Source: Paenibacillus sp. FSL R5-0517
Lineage (GTDB): Bacteria > Bacillota > Bacilli > Paenibacillales > Paenibacillaceae
Length of the DNA: 64,000 nt
Assembly: GCF_037974355.1 (NCBI RefSeq)
Contig: NZ_CP150235.1
Location: 5,456,001 to 5,520,000, forward strand
Reading direction: 5' to 3'
In this document: in pieces, positions 55,678 to 63,377 of the stretch
How the letters are laid out: each line of letters begins with the position of its first letter
Position numbering within the stretch: the stretch's first letter is position 1
Notes under the pieces: generated by a model
What the model was told of the DNA's origin: nothing
What the model saw: the letters and a program-made list of their open reading frames with translations, nothing else
The model's database searches: none
Program-made: the position numbers and the translations under genes

Positions 55678-56087
55678 GATGCACCTGTGCGTGACTGATA
55701 GTTGCCACTGCTATATCCGGAATCTGAATCCTGATTATGTTGGCTCGGACGTTCAGAATCTGAGTACCTTCTCTCGTTATTCATGCTCTGATCAGGCCCA
55801 GCAGATTGTGTGTTATCGGTTGTTCCATTATATTGACTATCATCATTATCATTGTCCTGTGTATTCCAGTTGTTGCTGTCCGTTGTGCTGTTGAACCATT
55901 CATCCATCACATCATCCCGCGTATCCACCTGGCTTGAAGCAGTAACGCTTGTGTCTGTACCATTCGCTGCGTAGGCTACATCAAAGGCATCCGAAGTTCT
56001 TACATATTGAAAGAGTGCAGCCACAGTCAACGTTGCTGCCGCTGAAGCTTGCCATTTTCTCCATTGATTTCGTTTTTTTCTGGTCAT
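55674..56087 (-). CDS. Small exported Asn/Asp/Ser-rich protein ending in a flavinylation-like Thr-Gly-Ala-Ser
   Basis: A 137-residue protein. A positively charged N-terminus (TRKKRNQWRKW) is followed by a hydrophobic stretch (about 14-27) that may be a signal anchor. The rest is a hydrophilic, low-complexity region rich in Asn, Asp, Ser, Gln and Thr. The last four residues are TGAS, the core of the ApbE target motif [ST]GA[ST], and the gene is translationally coupled to apbE. The usual FMN-binding fold around the motif is absent. It could be a minimal flavinylated tether, a degraded FMN-binding protein or a chance match. No homologue was recognised. Confidence 0.6.
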   Translation of the reverse strand: MTRKKRNQWRKWQASAAATLTVAALFQYVRTSDAFDVAYAANGTDTSVTASSQVDTRDDVMDEWFNSTTDSNNWNTQDNDNDDSQYNGTTDNTQSAGPDQSMNNERRYSDSERPSQHNQDSDSGYSSGNYQSRTGAS

Positions 56088-56106
56088 CGCTCATCCCTGC
56101 TTTCTT

Positions 56107-56156
56107 TAGGGTGTGTCTCATAATCTGCTTCCTTCGGAGTTCTAAGACACGCCCTA
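56107..56156. repeat. 50-base palindrome upstream of the apbE cluster
   Basis: Arms TAGGGTGTGTCT (56107-56118) and AGACACGCCCTA (56145-56156), with one mismatch, around an inner CTTCC-TTC-GGAG hairpin. There is no T-run, so it is not a clear terminator. The arm type recalls small insertion-sequence end palindromes, but a single copy in the window gives no proof. Confidence 0.45.
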
Positions 56157-56224
56157 GCGAAGTTCATAGTTGTATGATAGACGCGGTGGCTTAAAAATAG
56201 ATGAATGAACTGTTAAGACAGGCT

Positions 56225-56260
56225 AAAAAGACCCCGAACAGGTGAGTTTCCTGTCCCGAG
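56225..56260 (-). terminator. Terminator after the MBL hydrolase gene
   Basis: Imperfect stem CTCGGGACAGG / CCTGTTCGGGG followed by TCTTTTTAG on the minus strand. Confidence 0.65.
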
Positions 56261-56301
56261 CCTCTATATAAGATCGAATTATCATTTTCTTAACGATATC
56301 A

Positions 56302-57294
56302 TCATTCCGTATAGATTTGAAAATAGAGCGTACCATCCGATTGCTGCACTTGCTTCACTACTTCACGTCGAATTAACTCCTGCAAATGAGCCAACGTCTC
56401 ACTCATGGCAAACCGCAGTTGATGGGTACCAAGCCGATTGCCAAACATGTATAGACAGATGTCATACGCATTCGCGGGTGACTCCTGCATTCGATCCGCC
56501 AGCTTCTGAAGTCGTTCCTCATGGTGTTCGAGCAGTTGAACGGTCCGTTCGTTGAATGTGGAAAATGGATTCCGATGCCCCGGATATGCCTGCTTGACGT
56601 TCAGCTCTCCGAGACGTTGCAATCCTTCCATATAAGACAATAATGGCTGAGGGTCACTGCCGGGTTGCAGACTGATATTCGGTGAAATCTGTGGCAAAAC
56701 TGCATCTCCGCACAGAATCTCCATGGACTCTGGCGCATAAAAGGATAAATGGCCTGGGGCATGTCCCCCCGTCTCGACAGCAACCCAACGTCGCCCGCCC
56801 ATATCGAGCCACTCGCCATCTTCAACAGGTATGACATTCGGAAGGGGCGTGATCTGCGAAGTAAATGTCTTCATATGTTCATATATCTGTTCAGTCTTGT
56901 CTACCGGCATACCATGACGACTATAGTAATCAGGTAATATTGTATTAATGTGTGAATCAGATCCCCACATATAATCGGCTTCTTCGCGTGAGCGTGTGGA
57001 CATTCGGACGGGTGCCCCCGTCATCTGTTGCATCCAACCCGACAACCCAAGATGATCGGGGTGATGGTGGGTCAGTACAATTTGACGAATATCGCCAAAG
57101 GTCAGACCGAGATCTGCCAGCGCTTCACTCCACTCCTGTTCTGTTTCCGAATTACGCGGTCCGGGATCTATAATGGTTATCTTTCCATCCGGTTCTGATA
57201 ACACATAACTGTTCACCCATCGCAAGGGAAAAGACATGCTGATCTTGACCCGGTATATGCCCTCTGTCATGGACATCTCTTCTGTTCGCTTCAT
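56302..57294 (-). CDS. MBL-fold metallohydrolase
   Basis: A 330-residue zinc hydrolase of the metallo-beta-lactamase fold. It has the core motif VLTHHHPDHLG (about 80-90), GHAPGHLSFY, and a later CGDAVLPQ and YPGHRNPF, giving two metal sites. The C-terminal 90 residues form a winged-helix-like part (QLRFAMSETLAHLQELIRREVV) seen in some glyoxalase-II-like proteins. The substrate is unknown. The start at 57294 follows AAGGGGG. It starts 27 bases after the methyltransferase stop, so the two are likely cotranscribed. Confidence 0.87.
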   Translation of the reverse strand: MKRTEEMSMTEGIYRVKISMSFPLRWVNSYVLSEPDGKITIIDPGPRNSETEQEWSEALADLGLTFGDIRQIVLTHHHPDHLGLSGWMQQMTGAPVRMSTRSREEADYMWGSDSHINTILPDYYSRHGMPVDKTEQIYEHMKTFTSQITPLPNVIPVEDGEWLDMGGRRWVAVETGGHAPGHLSFYAPESMEILCGDAVLPQISPNISLQPGSDPQPLLSYMEGLQRLGELNVKQAYPGHRNPFSTFNERTVQLLEHHEERLQKLADRMQESPANAYDICLYMFGNRLGTHQLRFAMSETLAHLQELIRREVVKQVQQSDGTLYFQIYTE

Positions 57295-57321
57295 ATGATC
57301 CCCCTTCCTCACGATCTCCGT

Positions 57322-58065
57322 TCACTCCACAGGACGACGCCCCACAAAAATCATGCGTGGAGAAGTCTGCTCGTCATATTTCTCTTCATCATAGCCGCCG
57401 TGAACCTGATCTACCCGGAGCCCAGCTGCACTTAACATCTGACTCAGTTGATCACGTGTGTACAACTTTACACGCTCCTGATATACTCGCAGTTCATGTC
57501 CGGATGTGGTGTCGGTAATACGAATTTCCTTTTGCACAAATCCATCTTCAATCTTGCGGAATTCCTCAATTCGCTGCCCTTCATCCTCTCGGACGGAGTG
57601 CGGCACCAGATGACGAGTCACATACGCCGTATTCATAAAATCAATAATATAGCTGCCACCCGGCCGAAGCATGCGATGAATGGCTCGTAATACTTTCAGT
57701 TGTTCTCCGTCCTCCAGGAAATAACCAAACGATGTGAACAGATTAACTACGGCGTCGAAACCACCTTTCAGCGGCAGTTCACGCATATCCGCATGACACC
57801 ACGATACTCGGTGTTCGGTATCTGTTAGGCGCGCTTCGCGTAAAAGCACATCGGACAGATCAACTCCGGTCACTCGCAATCCTGCATCAGCAAGTGCCAG
57901 GGAGTGTCGCCCCATACCGCAGCATAGATCCAATACTTCAGCATTAGGCTTAAGCTTCAACCAATTGATCATTTTATGTACTTCATGATAGGCACCGTGC
58001 ACATCCCGGTGCTTGTATACGAGAAGATAATCTTCTCCAAAACTCTTTTCATACCATTCCGTCAT
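57322..58065 (-). CDS. Class I SAM-dependent methyltransferase
   Basis: A 247-residue methyltransferase with the SAM loop EVLDLCCGMGRHSLALA (about 42-58), VTGVDLSDVLL and FDAVVNLFTSFGYF. The N-terminal WYEKSFGEDYL and DVHGAYHEV segments place it near Cyclopropane/UbiE-type small-molecule methyltransferases. Target unknown. It precedes the MBL hydrolase in a two-gene unit and is divergent from the DUF72 gene. Confidence 0.88.
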   Translation of the reverse strand: MTEWYEKSFGEDYLLVYKHRDVHGAYHEVHKMINWLKLKPNAEVLDLCCGMGRHSLALADAGLRVTGVDLSDVLLREARLTDTEHRVSWCHADMRELPLKGGFDAVVNLFTSFGYFLEDGEQLKVLRAIHRMLRPGGSYIIDFMNTAYVTRHLVPHSVREDEGQRIEEFRKIEDGFVQKEIRITDTTSGHELRVYQERVKLYTRDQLSQMLSAAGLRVDQVHGGYDEEKYDEQTSPRMIFVGRRPVE

Positions 58066-58202
58066 TCAATCTCGCCCTCCACCTGGTCCTTGGCCCTCTA
58101 TCTGTAGTGCGCTTTGTACAGGCCTGGTCATTTCCCCTAGCTTTAATGTATTGTAACGTCTTTATTCTGCAAACTCAAAAAAATCCCGGTACATTGCCTA
58201 CA

Positions 58203-58231
58203 TTGAAGAGCCAAAATGTACACGATATAAT
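58203..58231 (+). promoter_or_regulatory. Sigma-A promoter of the DUF72 gene
   Basis: TTGAAG (58203-58208), a 17-base spacer and TATAAT (58226-58231), 74 bases before the DUF72 start. Confidence 0.8.
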
Positions 58232-58304
58232 ATTAATCATACGCATATCCCTGCGAATCGGGTAATTATAAGAGGTTGTTCAAAAAGCAACAGGAGGTGT
58301 TCTT

Positions 58305-59180
58305 ATGATTCACATCGGACTTACCGGATGGGGGGATCAGGAAGATCTCTATCCGAACCGTACCAAAGCCAAAGACAAGCTCAGTCTATACGGACAATAT
58401 TTCTCCACCGTGGAGGTGGATAGTTCCTTCTACGCCGTACAGCCGCGGGATCGCATGGCACGATGGGCTGCTGAGACGCCTGAATCCTTTGCTTTTATCA
58501 TCAAAGCCTATCAGGGAATGACCGGACATCTTAGAGGCAAACCCTACTTCACCAGCACGTCGGAGATGTATAAAGCCTTTCGGGAATCACTGGAACCCGT
58601 CATAGAAGCGGGCAAAATGCAGGCAGCCTTATTTCAATATCCGCCCTGGTTCGAATGTAATAAGGACAATGTGAAAGAGCTTCGTGAAGTGAAGCTTCGA
58701 ATGGAGGGCATTCCGTGCGCCCTGGAATTCCGCCATCGCAGCTGGTATGAAGATGACATGCGTGAGCGAACACTTGCGTTCATGAAAGAGCAAGGCTGGA
58801 TTCACAGCGTCTGTGACGAACCTCAGGCGGGTTTGGGTTCCATTCCCATCGTGCCCCAGGCCACGGATTCGGACATGACACTGGTTCGCATGCATGGGCG
58901 CAATGTGTCCGGCTGGCATCAGAATGGTGCACCCAATTGGCGCGAGACCCGTTATCTGTACCGTTACAACAAGGAAGAGCTGTTGGAGTGGAAAGGTTAT
59001 CTGGAGCAATTGCAGGAGCAGAGCAAGGATGTCTATGTTATTTTTAACAACAACTCCGGTGGCGATGCAGCGGCGAATGCACAGATGATGATGGATCTGC
59101 TGGATTTGCCAGTGAAGCCTTTTCCTGATCGCACTGAACCGGAGAAGGAAGAAGGACCGGAGCAGTTGGAATTATTTTGA
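58305..59180 (+). CDS. DUF72 domain protein (YunF-like)
   Basis: A 291-residue protein of the DUF72 TIM-barrel family, unknown function. It starts IHIGLTGWGD, has VEVDSSFYA (Asp-Ser-Ser-Phe-Tyr motif), FAFIIKAYQGMTGH, LEFRHRSWY and DVYVIFNNNSGGDAAANA, which define the family. CAACAGGAGGTGTTCTT precedes the ATG. Monocistronic, with a promoter and terminator of its own. Confidence 0.93.
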   Translation: MIHIGLTGWGDQEDLYPNRTKAKDKLSLYGQYFSTVEVDSSFYAVQPRDRMARWAAETPESFAFIIKAYQGMTGHLRGKPYFTSTSEMYKAFRESLEPVIEAGKMQAALFQYPPWFECNKDNVKELREVKLRMEGIPCALEFRHRSWYEDDMRERTLAFMKEQGWIHSVCDEPQAGLGSIPIVPQATDSDMTLVRMHGRNVSGWHQNGAPNWRETRYLYRYNKEELLEWKGYLEQLQEQSKDVYVIFNNNSGGDAAANAQMMMDLLDLPVKPFPDRTEPEKEEGPEQLELF

Positions 59181-59199
59181 TCCATGTTTGGGGTCAACT

Positions 59200-59234
59200 A
59201 AAAGCGGCAAGCCCGAGGGCATTGCCGCTTTTTT
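59200..59234. terminator. Terminator after the DUF72 gene
   Basis: Stem AAAAGCGGCAA / TTGCCGCTTTT with inner GCCC / GGGC and a T-run on the plus strand. Confidence 0.8.
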
Positions 59235-59320
59235 CATCTCGTTATCTATAGCCACTATATCGATTGTCTTCATTTGAATTTATCGAACTTTCGTTAATTA
59301 TTCAGGGCTCTAAGGTAAGG

Positions 59321-60403
59321 TCAATGATTCATATAATGGGCATATAGTTGCTCGAAGGTTGTAAAACGTTCGACTTTTCTGCCGACCTTATCATATTCGT
59401 CTAGATATTCATCCATCACTTCAAGGAACTTTTCTTTCACAACTGGTAAATTACTTGCATCAAAGTACTGCATAATATCAAATTTCTTAGTTCCTTTCTC
59501 CAGAGCCATTTCATCAAGATACCCTTGTGCTCCATAGACCGAAAGAAAGACGTAGGAAGCATCGTTCGTCATAACACTGTTCAGAATTTTATTGCGGTAG
59601 TTGCACCACAATTCTTCATATGTTCCCCTCAGATTATCAAAAGTCGGAGCAGGTTTAATTATGAAGTTATCACACATCGTGCTATATAACCTCGTAACAC
59701 TATTCAACATATTAAAAGAGGCTATTCGAATATCTTCAATGGTATGAGCTTCGATGATTGACATGTATAAGGAATCGAGATCATCAGGAACATAGCGAAA
59801 CGTACGAATCTCTTCCAAATATCGCTTGATTCCTCGTTGTATGCACGTGTTATTCATACTAACCAAGGCATTGACTAAATTAAACAGAACGTCTGCAGAT
59901 GCATGTCGCACTGAACCGATATCTTCACCTAGCATCGTATCACTGTATGCTTGCTTAGCCAGATCGATCCATTTATTTGCTCGATCAAGACACGCTTCTC
60001 CTATCGGGTTCGCAAGTGCATCAAGTGCTTTTTGCCTGAAGTCGTTCAATCTCTCCAAATCCTCAGGCTTTGCATAGTAGAGTATTTTGAGCTCAGTTAA
60101 GCTCGATACGTTGGGACTCTCCAAAGTGGATTGCTCTTGTATTCTTGAATTCCATGGCGTGCAATAGATGTCATATCCAACGTCATCTAAGATAAAGCAA
60201 TCGGATATTTCCCATCCTTTTTCTGTATTATTAATGATAATTAAATCAAGATCACTCTTCTCGTGATAGTCTCCGGTGCTAAATGAACCTGTAAGCCCAA
60301 TTATTGCGATATCGTCTATAAAATCTCTTTTTACACGTTCAATCACCATGTTAATGAGTCGTTCATTTTTGCCCAGTAGTGTCTTCTTTATAATTTCGTC
60401 CAT
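59321..60403 (-). CDS. Nucleotidyltransferase-domain protein
   Basis: A 360-residue protein with an N-terminal polymerase-beta-type nucleotidyltransferase motif IGLTGSFSTGDYHEKSDLDLII (G-S-x-x-x-G then S-D-L-D-L; about 36-57) that carries the metal-binding aspartates. The remaining 250 residues are helical with no recognised domain. Related enzymes nucleotidylate antibiotics or small molecules, but nothing here indicates a specific substrate. It is AT-rich relative to neighbours and stands alone, with no clear operon. Confidence 0.78.
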   Translation of the reverse strand: MDEIIKKTLLGKNERLINMVIERVKRDFIDDIAIIGLTGSFSTGDYHEKSDLDLIIINNTEKGWEISDCFILDDVGYDIYCTPWNSRIQEQSTLESPNVSSLTELKILYYAKPEDLERLNDFRQKALDALANPIGEACLDRANKWIDLAKQAYSDTMLGEDIGSVRHASADVLFNLVNALVSMNNTCIQRGIKRYLEEIRTFRYVPDDLDSLYMSIIEAHTIEDIRIASFNMLNSVTRLYSTMCDNFIIKPAPTFDNLRGTYEELWCNYRNKILNSVMTNDASYVFLSVYGAQGYLDEMALEKGTKKFDIMQYFDASNLPVVKEKFLEVMDEYLDEYDKVGRKVERFTTFEQLYAHYMNH

Positions 60404-60515
60404 TCGTTGGCACCCCTTCTTATGATCGGGCCGTTCTTTATCACAACAACCTTAACTTGAGTCTATCGATTTAGATGTGCAGTTACTATGTATAAGTTGA
60501 TTTAATTCATCTTTG

Positions 60516-60558
60516 AACAAAATCCGCTAAACCGTCGATAGGACGATTTAGCGGATTT
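60516..60558 (-). terminator. Terminator after the CD3324-family gene
   Basis: Stem AAATCCGCTAAATCGTC / GACGGTTTAGCGGATTT followed by TGTTC on the minus strand. Confidence 0.75.
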
Positions 60559-60560
60559 CA

Positions 60561-60827
60561 TTAGTTCTTTGTATAGACAATTTTCTTTATGCTTTCGCAG
60601 GACAAGAAATATCGCCCCGCCAACTCCTCTATGCTGACTCCATTGTGGAATAAAGATTTAATCTCAGCGTTTCGAGCAGAGACTCTACTCTTGCTGTTCG
60701 TTTTCTCGCCCCATTTTAAATGTGCCTCTTTGGGTTTGGGGATATAAACCAATTCCCCTTGAACGTATTCTTGAATGATACGTAGCAATTCTTCCGGAAA
60801 AATTGACTCGGCTTTTGAATATTTCAC
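60561..60827 (-). CDS. CD3324-family protein
   Basis: An 88-residue soluble protein, GTG start at 60827 after GGGAGTGAGGCCC; the longer ORF (13 more codons) is rejected. It begins KYSKAESIFPEELLRIIQEYVQGELVYIPK and ends with a helix-turn-helix-like SIEELAGRYFLSCESIKKIV, the pattern of the CD3324 family, whose function is unknown. DNA binding is an inference from the C-terminal HTH-like segment. A small ORF with a strong ribosome site precedes it in the same transcript. Confidence 0.8.
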   Translation of the reverse strand: MKYSKAESIFPEELLRIIQEYVQGELVYIPKPKEAHLKWGEKTNSKSRVSARNAEIKSLFHNGVSIEELAGRYFLSCESIKKIVYTKN

Positions 60828-60883
60828 GGGCCTCACTCCCTTATTTAATAAATCAATAAGGTGCAAAGCCAGTCAGTAGAATA

Positions 60884-61000
60884 TTACGATTCATCGTTGG
60901 CAATATGATTGTTTCTAAACTCTATGCAAAGCATTGCCATATCCTCCACTGGCTTTGCATAGAGCCGTACATGTAAGAATCCTACCCCGATTGTTTTCAA
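60884..61000 (-). CDS. Possible 38-residue protein upstream of the CD3324-family gene
   Basis: TTG at 61000 follows GGAGGTGAGGCTA at good spacing and reads 38 codons to a TAA at 60884. The product begins KTIGVGFLHVRLYAKPVED and has no recognised domain. The ORF contains a 13-base inverted repeat (CTCTATGCAAAGC at 60920-60932, GCTTTGCATAGAG at 60952-60964). An extended -10 promoter lies upstream. It may be a leader peptide, a small protein or a coincidence. Confidence 0.45.
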   Translation of the reverse strand: MKTIGVGFLHVRLYAKPVEDMAMLCIEFRNNHIANDES

Positions 61001-61040
61001 TAGCCTCACCTCCATGGAAAACAGATAGTTGTTATGTGCT

Positions 61041-61049
61041 ATTATATCA
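61041..61049 (-). promoter_or_regulatory. Extended -10 promoter for the small ORF and CD3324-family gene
   Basis: TGATATAAT on the minus strand, no matching -35 at 17 bases. The rest of 61050-61113 shows no gene. Confidence 0.5.
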
Positions 61050-61113
61050 GAGCCTGTTGTTCAAGTGTTTAACGGATGAGTCGCCCTAATGCAAATTGAC
61101 GGCACCAAAATTC

Positions 61114-61135
61114 TAAGTATTTTCTGAAATACTTA
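61114..61135 (-). terminator. Weak hairpin after the GH88/105 gene
   Basis: Stem TAAGTATTT / AAATACTTA with a 4-base loop; the following GAATTTTGG is a poor T-tail. Confidence 0.35.
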
Positions 61136-61161
61136 TAGGTAATTATCCGATCCTTTTTTGG

Positions 61162-63321
61162 TTAAGCCTCAGATAGATGCCTCTGACGGAGCTGCTGGTT
61201 CATCTTATGTGCTTCAATACCTGCCAAGAGCACAATGCCAATCCCATGGGTGTCGTTCAGATTCCACCCCAGGTCATCGCGATAATACAAGGCAGTAAAC
61301 GAGTACCCGGAACCCCGGCATACCCCATATACATTGCCCTTATAGTCAATTGACAAGCGCGTCATTCCCTCCCATCCTTTGCGTACCGCCTCCAGATAAG
61401 GCTCTGGCTGTTCCAGCCAGCCTTCGCGAATACCACGGGCATAAGCGTAGATGAACATGGATGTGCAGGAGGTTTCTTCATAGGAATCCGGGCGATTCAG
61501 CACCTGATGCCAAAGTCCATTTTCCCCTTGCAGCGCCAGATACCCTTGACTTAGATCACGATAGAAACGTAACAGTTCCGGCCGCTTCGCATGATCATGT
61601 GGCAAGATCGTTAACAGTTCGGTCAATGAAAAGAGCACCCACCCGTTCCCGCGTCCCCATGGAATACCTGTTGCCCGACCACGCACAAAATCATACACAT
61701 GGGACATGATCTGTTGTTCGGGAAGGTATAGGTATTTGCGGAACATCAGGAATTGATTGATCGCATCATCCCAGTACGCCCTATCTCCTGTCAACTGACC
61801 ATAACGCATCAGAAATGGTGTACTCATATACAAGTCATCACACCACATCGTCTCCTGACGCATCTCCCCGCTGCCGCGAACCCGGTAAAAGGCGCCATCC
61901 TCCAGACGTTCCTGCTCATCCGTTATGTAACCCGCAATCCGATCCGCGGTATCTCTTCCACCACGAATATCGCCCAACTCCATCGCAGCAAGCAGCGTGG
62001 ACCCAAACGAACCGCAATCATCCAGACTGTCGATGGCAGACAGTTGATTATTGATCCCTGCCGCACCGTATGCTTCCCGATCCCACAGACCATAGCGGTC
62101 AAATGAAGTGCTCAGTTCAATATGTTGCCGAACATACTGAATGTAATCGTCCCGTCCCAATTCCTGTCCTGTCCGGAGCAGTCCAAGCAAAGTAACACCA
62201 AGCGGATAATTCCACTTTCCGTAATGTGTGTTCTCCAGGTAAGGACGAACATGGGTATCGGGAAGATCTACCCGCCAATAGACACCTTGTGCCCCATTAT
62301 CATACACGGTATCAGTTCGCACGATTTCGGCATGGGATGGTTCAGCGCCAGGAGCAAACACACCTGTGTACAGCCAGGGGTCAGAGCACCCCGCAACCGG
62401 ATGAGGTGATTTTAGTCTCCAGCCTGTGGAATCCGAACTTACGTCATCTTCCAACCTGAATCCCCATGAGCCACCTTGTTCCTGGATTTCACCTTTCACG
62501 ACTAGATCCCAAGAACCGTAACGGCGCGGGAGTTCAACGTGCAATTTAGCACTGCTTCCAGCAGAGTATATTTCCTTGCCATCCACATACAGAGTCAAAG
62601 CACCATCATGATTGCCTTTTAAAATAATTGGCGTTGATCTTGGTAAGGTTACATCCAGCCTCGTCCAAGCATAGGCCACAGCAGGCTGTTCCATACCATA
62701 GATGCGTGCAAATGAACCCTTGCTCTGTTCCTCCCCTGTCCAGTTCCTACGTGGATACCAGGTAAGACCTGTTTCTTCTTCCGCCATGCCATCACGAGGA
62801 AGAGATAGTACAGGTTCATCGACAGGTTCTGAATATAACCAGCCTTCCTGACCCTGACGATCTGTCCCAGGAGTAAGGAAATGCAGCGGAAAATTTTTGA
62901 ATGAGGCTGTTCCGTAGACACCGCCGAATCCCACTTCTGTTTTGACAAAACAAAGCAACACATCATTCCACCCATAGCTCACGGAGATCGGAATCTGGGT
63001 TCTTCGCTTGGGAAATAATTCCTGTAACAACTCGGACTTGAATACCTCTTCGCCGTTCACATAAATCGTCACTGGACTATAACAGTTCAGGCCTGTATTT
63101 AACGTTGCATTCTGCTCGCTCCATAACTTGCCCCATACATACACGTACTGCCCTGTACGCGCCTCTGCACATTTCTCATTCAGATTCAGGTCGTAGCGAT
63201 AATCCCCCAGTCTGCGAAAACCTCCCTGATGATAAGCTCTGAACAAAAAGGATTGTTGCGGGTGATCGCCAATATAACGCTGAGCCACCGTGGTCAATAT
63301 ATCCGGAATTGAATCGTACAC
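61162..63321 (-). CDS. Glycoside hydrolase family 88/105 protein with N-terminal accessory domains
   Basis: A 719-residue protein. The C-terminal alpha/alpha-barrel (about 375-700) resembles unsaturated rhamnogalacturonyl/glucuronyl hydrolases: the catalytic Asp region MWCDDLYMSTPFLMRYG (near 495-511) and GIPWGRGNGW follow GH105 patterns. The first 340 residues have two beta-rich parts. It probably acts inside the cell on unsaturated oligosaccharides from pectin or similar polymers; no signal peptide is seen. The annotated start is GTG at 63321. The same frame stays open to a CTG at 63369 that follows AAGGAAGGGG and would add 16 residues starting TIIRYFHENE. The gene lies next to a polysaccharide deacetylase. 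Confidence 0.88.
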   Translation of the reverse strand: MYDSIPDILTTVAQRYIGDHPQQSFLFRAYHQGGFRRLGDYRYDLNLNEKCAEARTGQYVYVWGKLWSEQNATLNTGLNCYSPVTIYVNGEEVFKSELLQELFPKRRTQIPISVSYGWNDVLLCFVKTEVGFGGVYGTASFKNFPLHFLTPGTDRQGQEGWLYSEPVDEPVLSLPRDGMAEEETGLTWYPRRNWTGEEQSKGSFARIYGMEQPAVAYAWTRLDVTLPRSTPIILKGNHDGALTLYVDGKEIYSAGSSAKLHVELPRRYGSWDLVVKGEIQEQGGSWGFRLEDDVSSDSTGWRLKSPHPVAGCSDPWLYTGVFAPGAEPSHAEIVRTDTVYDNGAQGVYWRVDLPDTHVRPYLENTHYGKWNYPLGVTLLGLLRTGQELGRDDYIQYVRQHIELSTSFDRYGLWDREAYGAAGINNQLSAIDSLDDCGSFGSTLLAAMELGDIRGGRDTADRIAGYITDEQERLEDGAFYRVRGSGEMRQETMWCDDLYMSTPFLMRYGQLTGDRAYWDDAINQFLMFRKYLYLPEQQIMSHVYDFVRGRATGIPWGRGNGWVLFSLTELLTILPHDHAKRPELLRFYRDLSQGYLALQGENGLWHQVLNRPDSYEETSCTSMFIYAYARGIREGWLEQPEPYLEAVRKGWEGMTRLSIDYKGNVYGVCRGSGYSFTALYYRDDLGWNLNDTHGIGIVLLAGIEAHKMNQQLRQRHLSEA

Positions 63322-63377
63322 CTTGCCTGCAATCGCCTCGTTCTCATGGAAATAACGAATGATCGTCAGCCCCTTCC

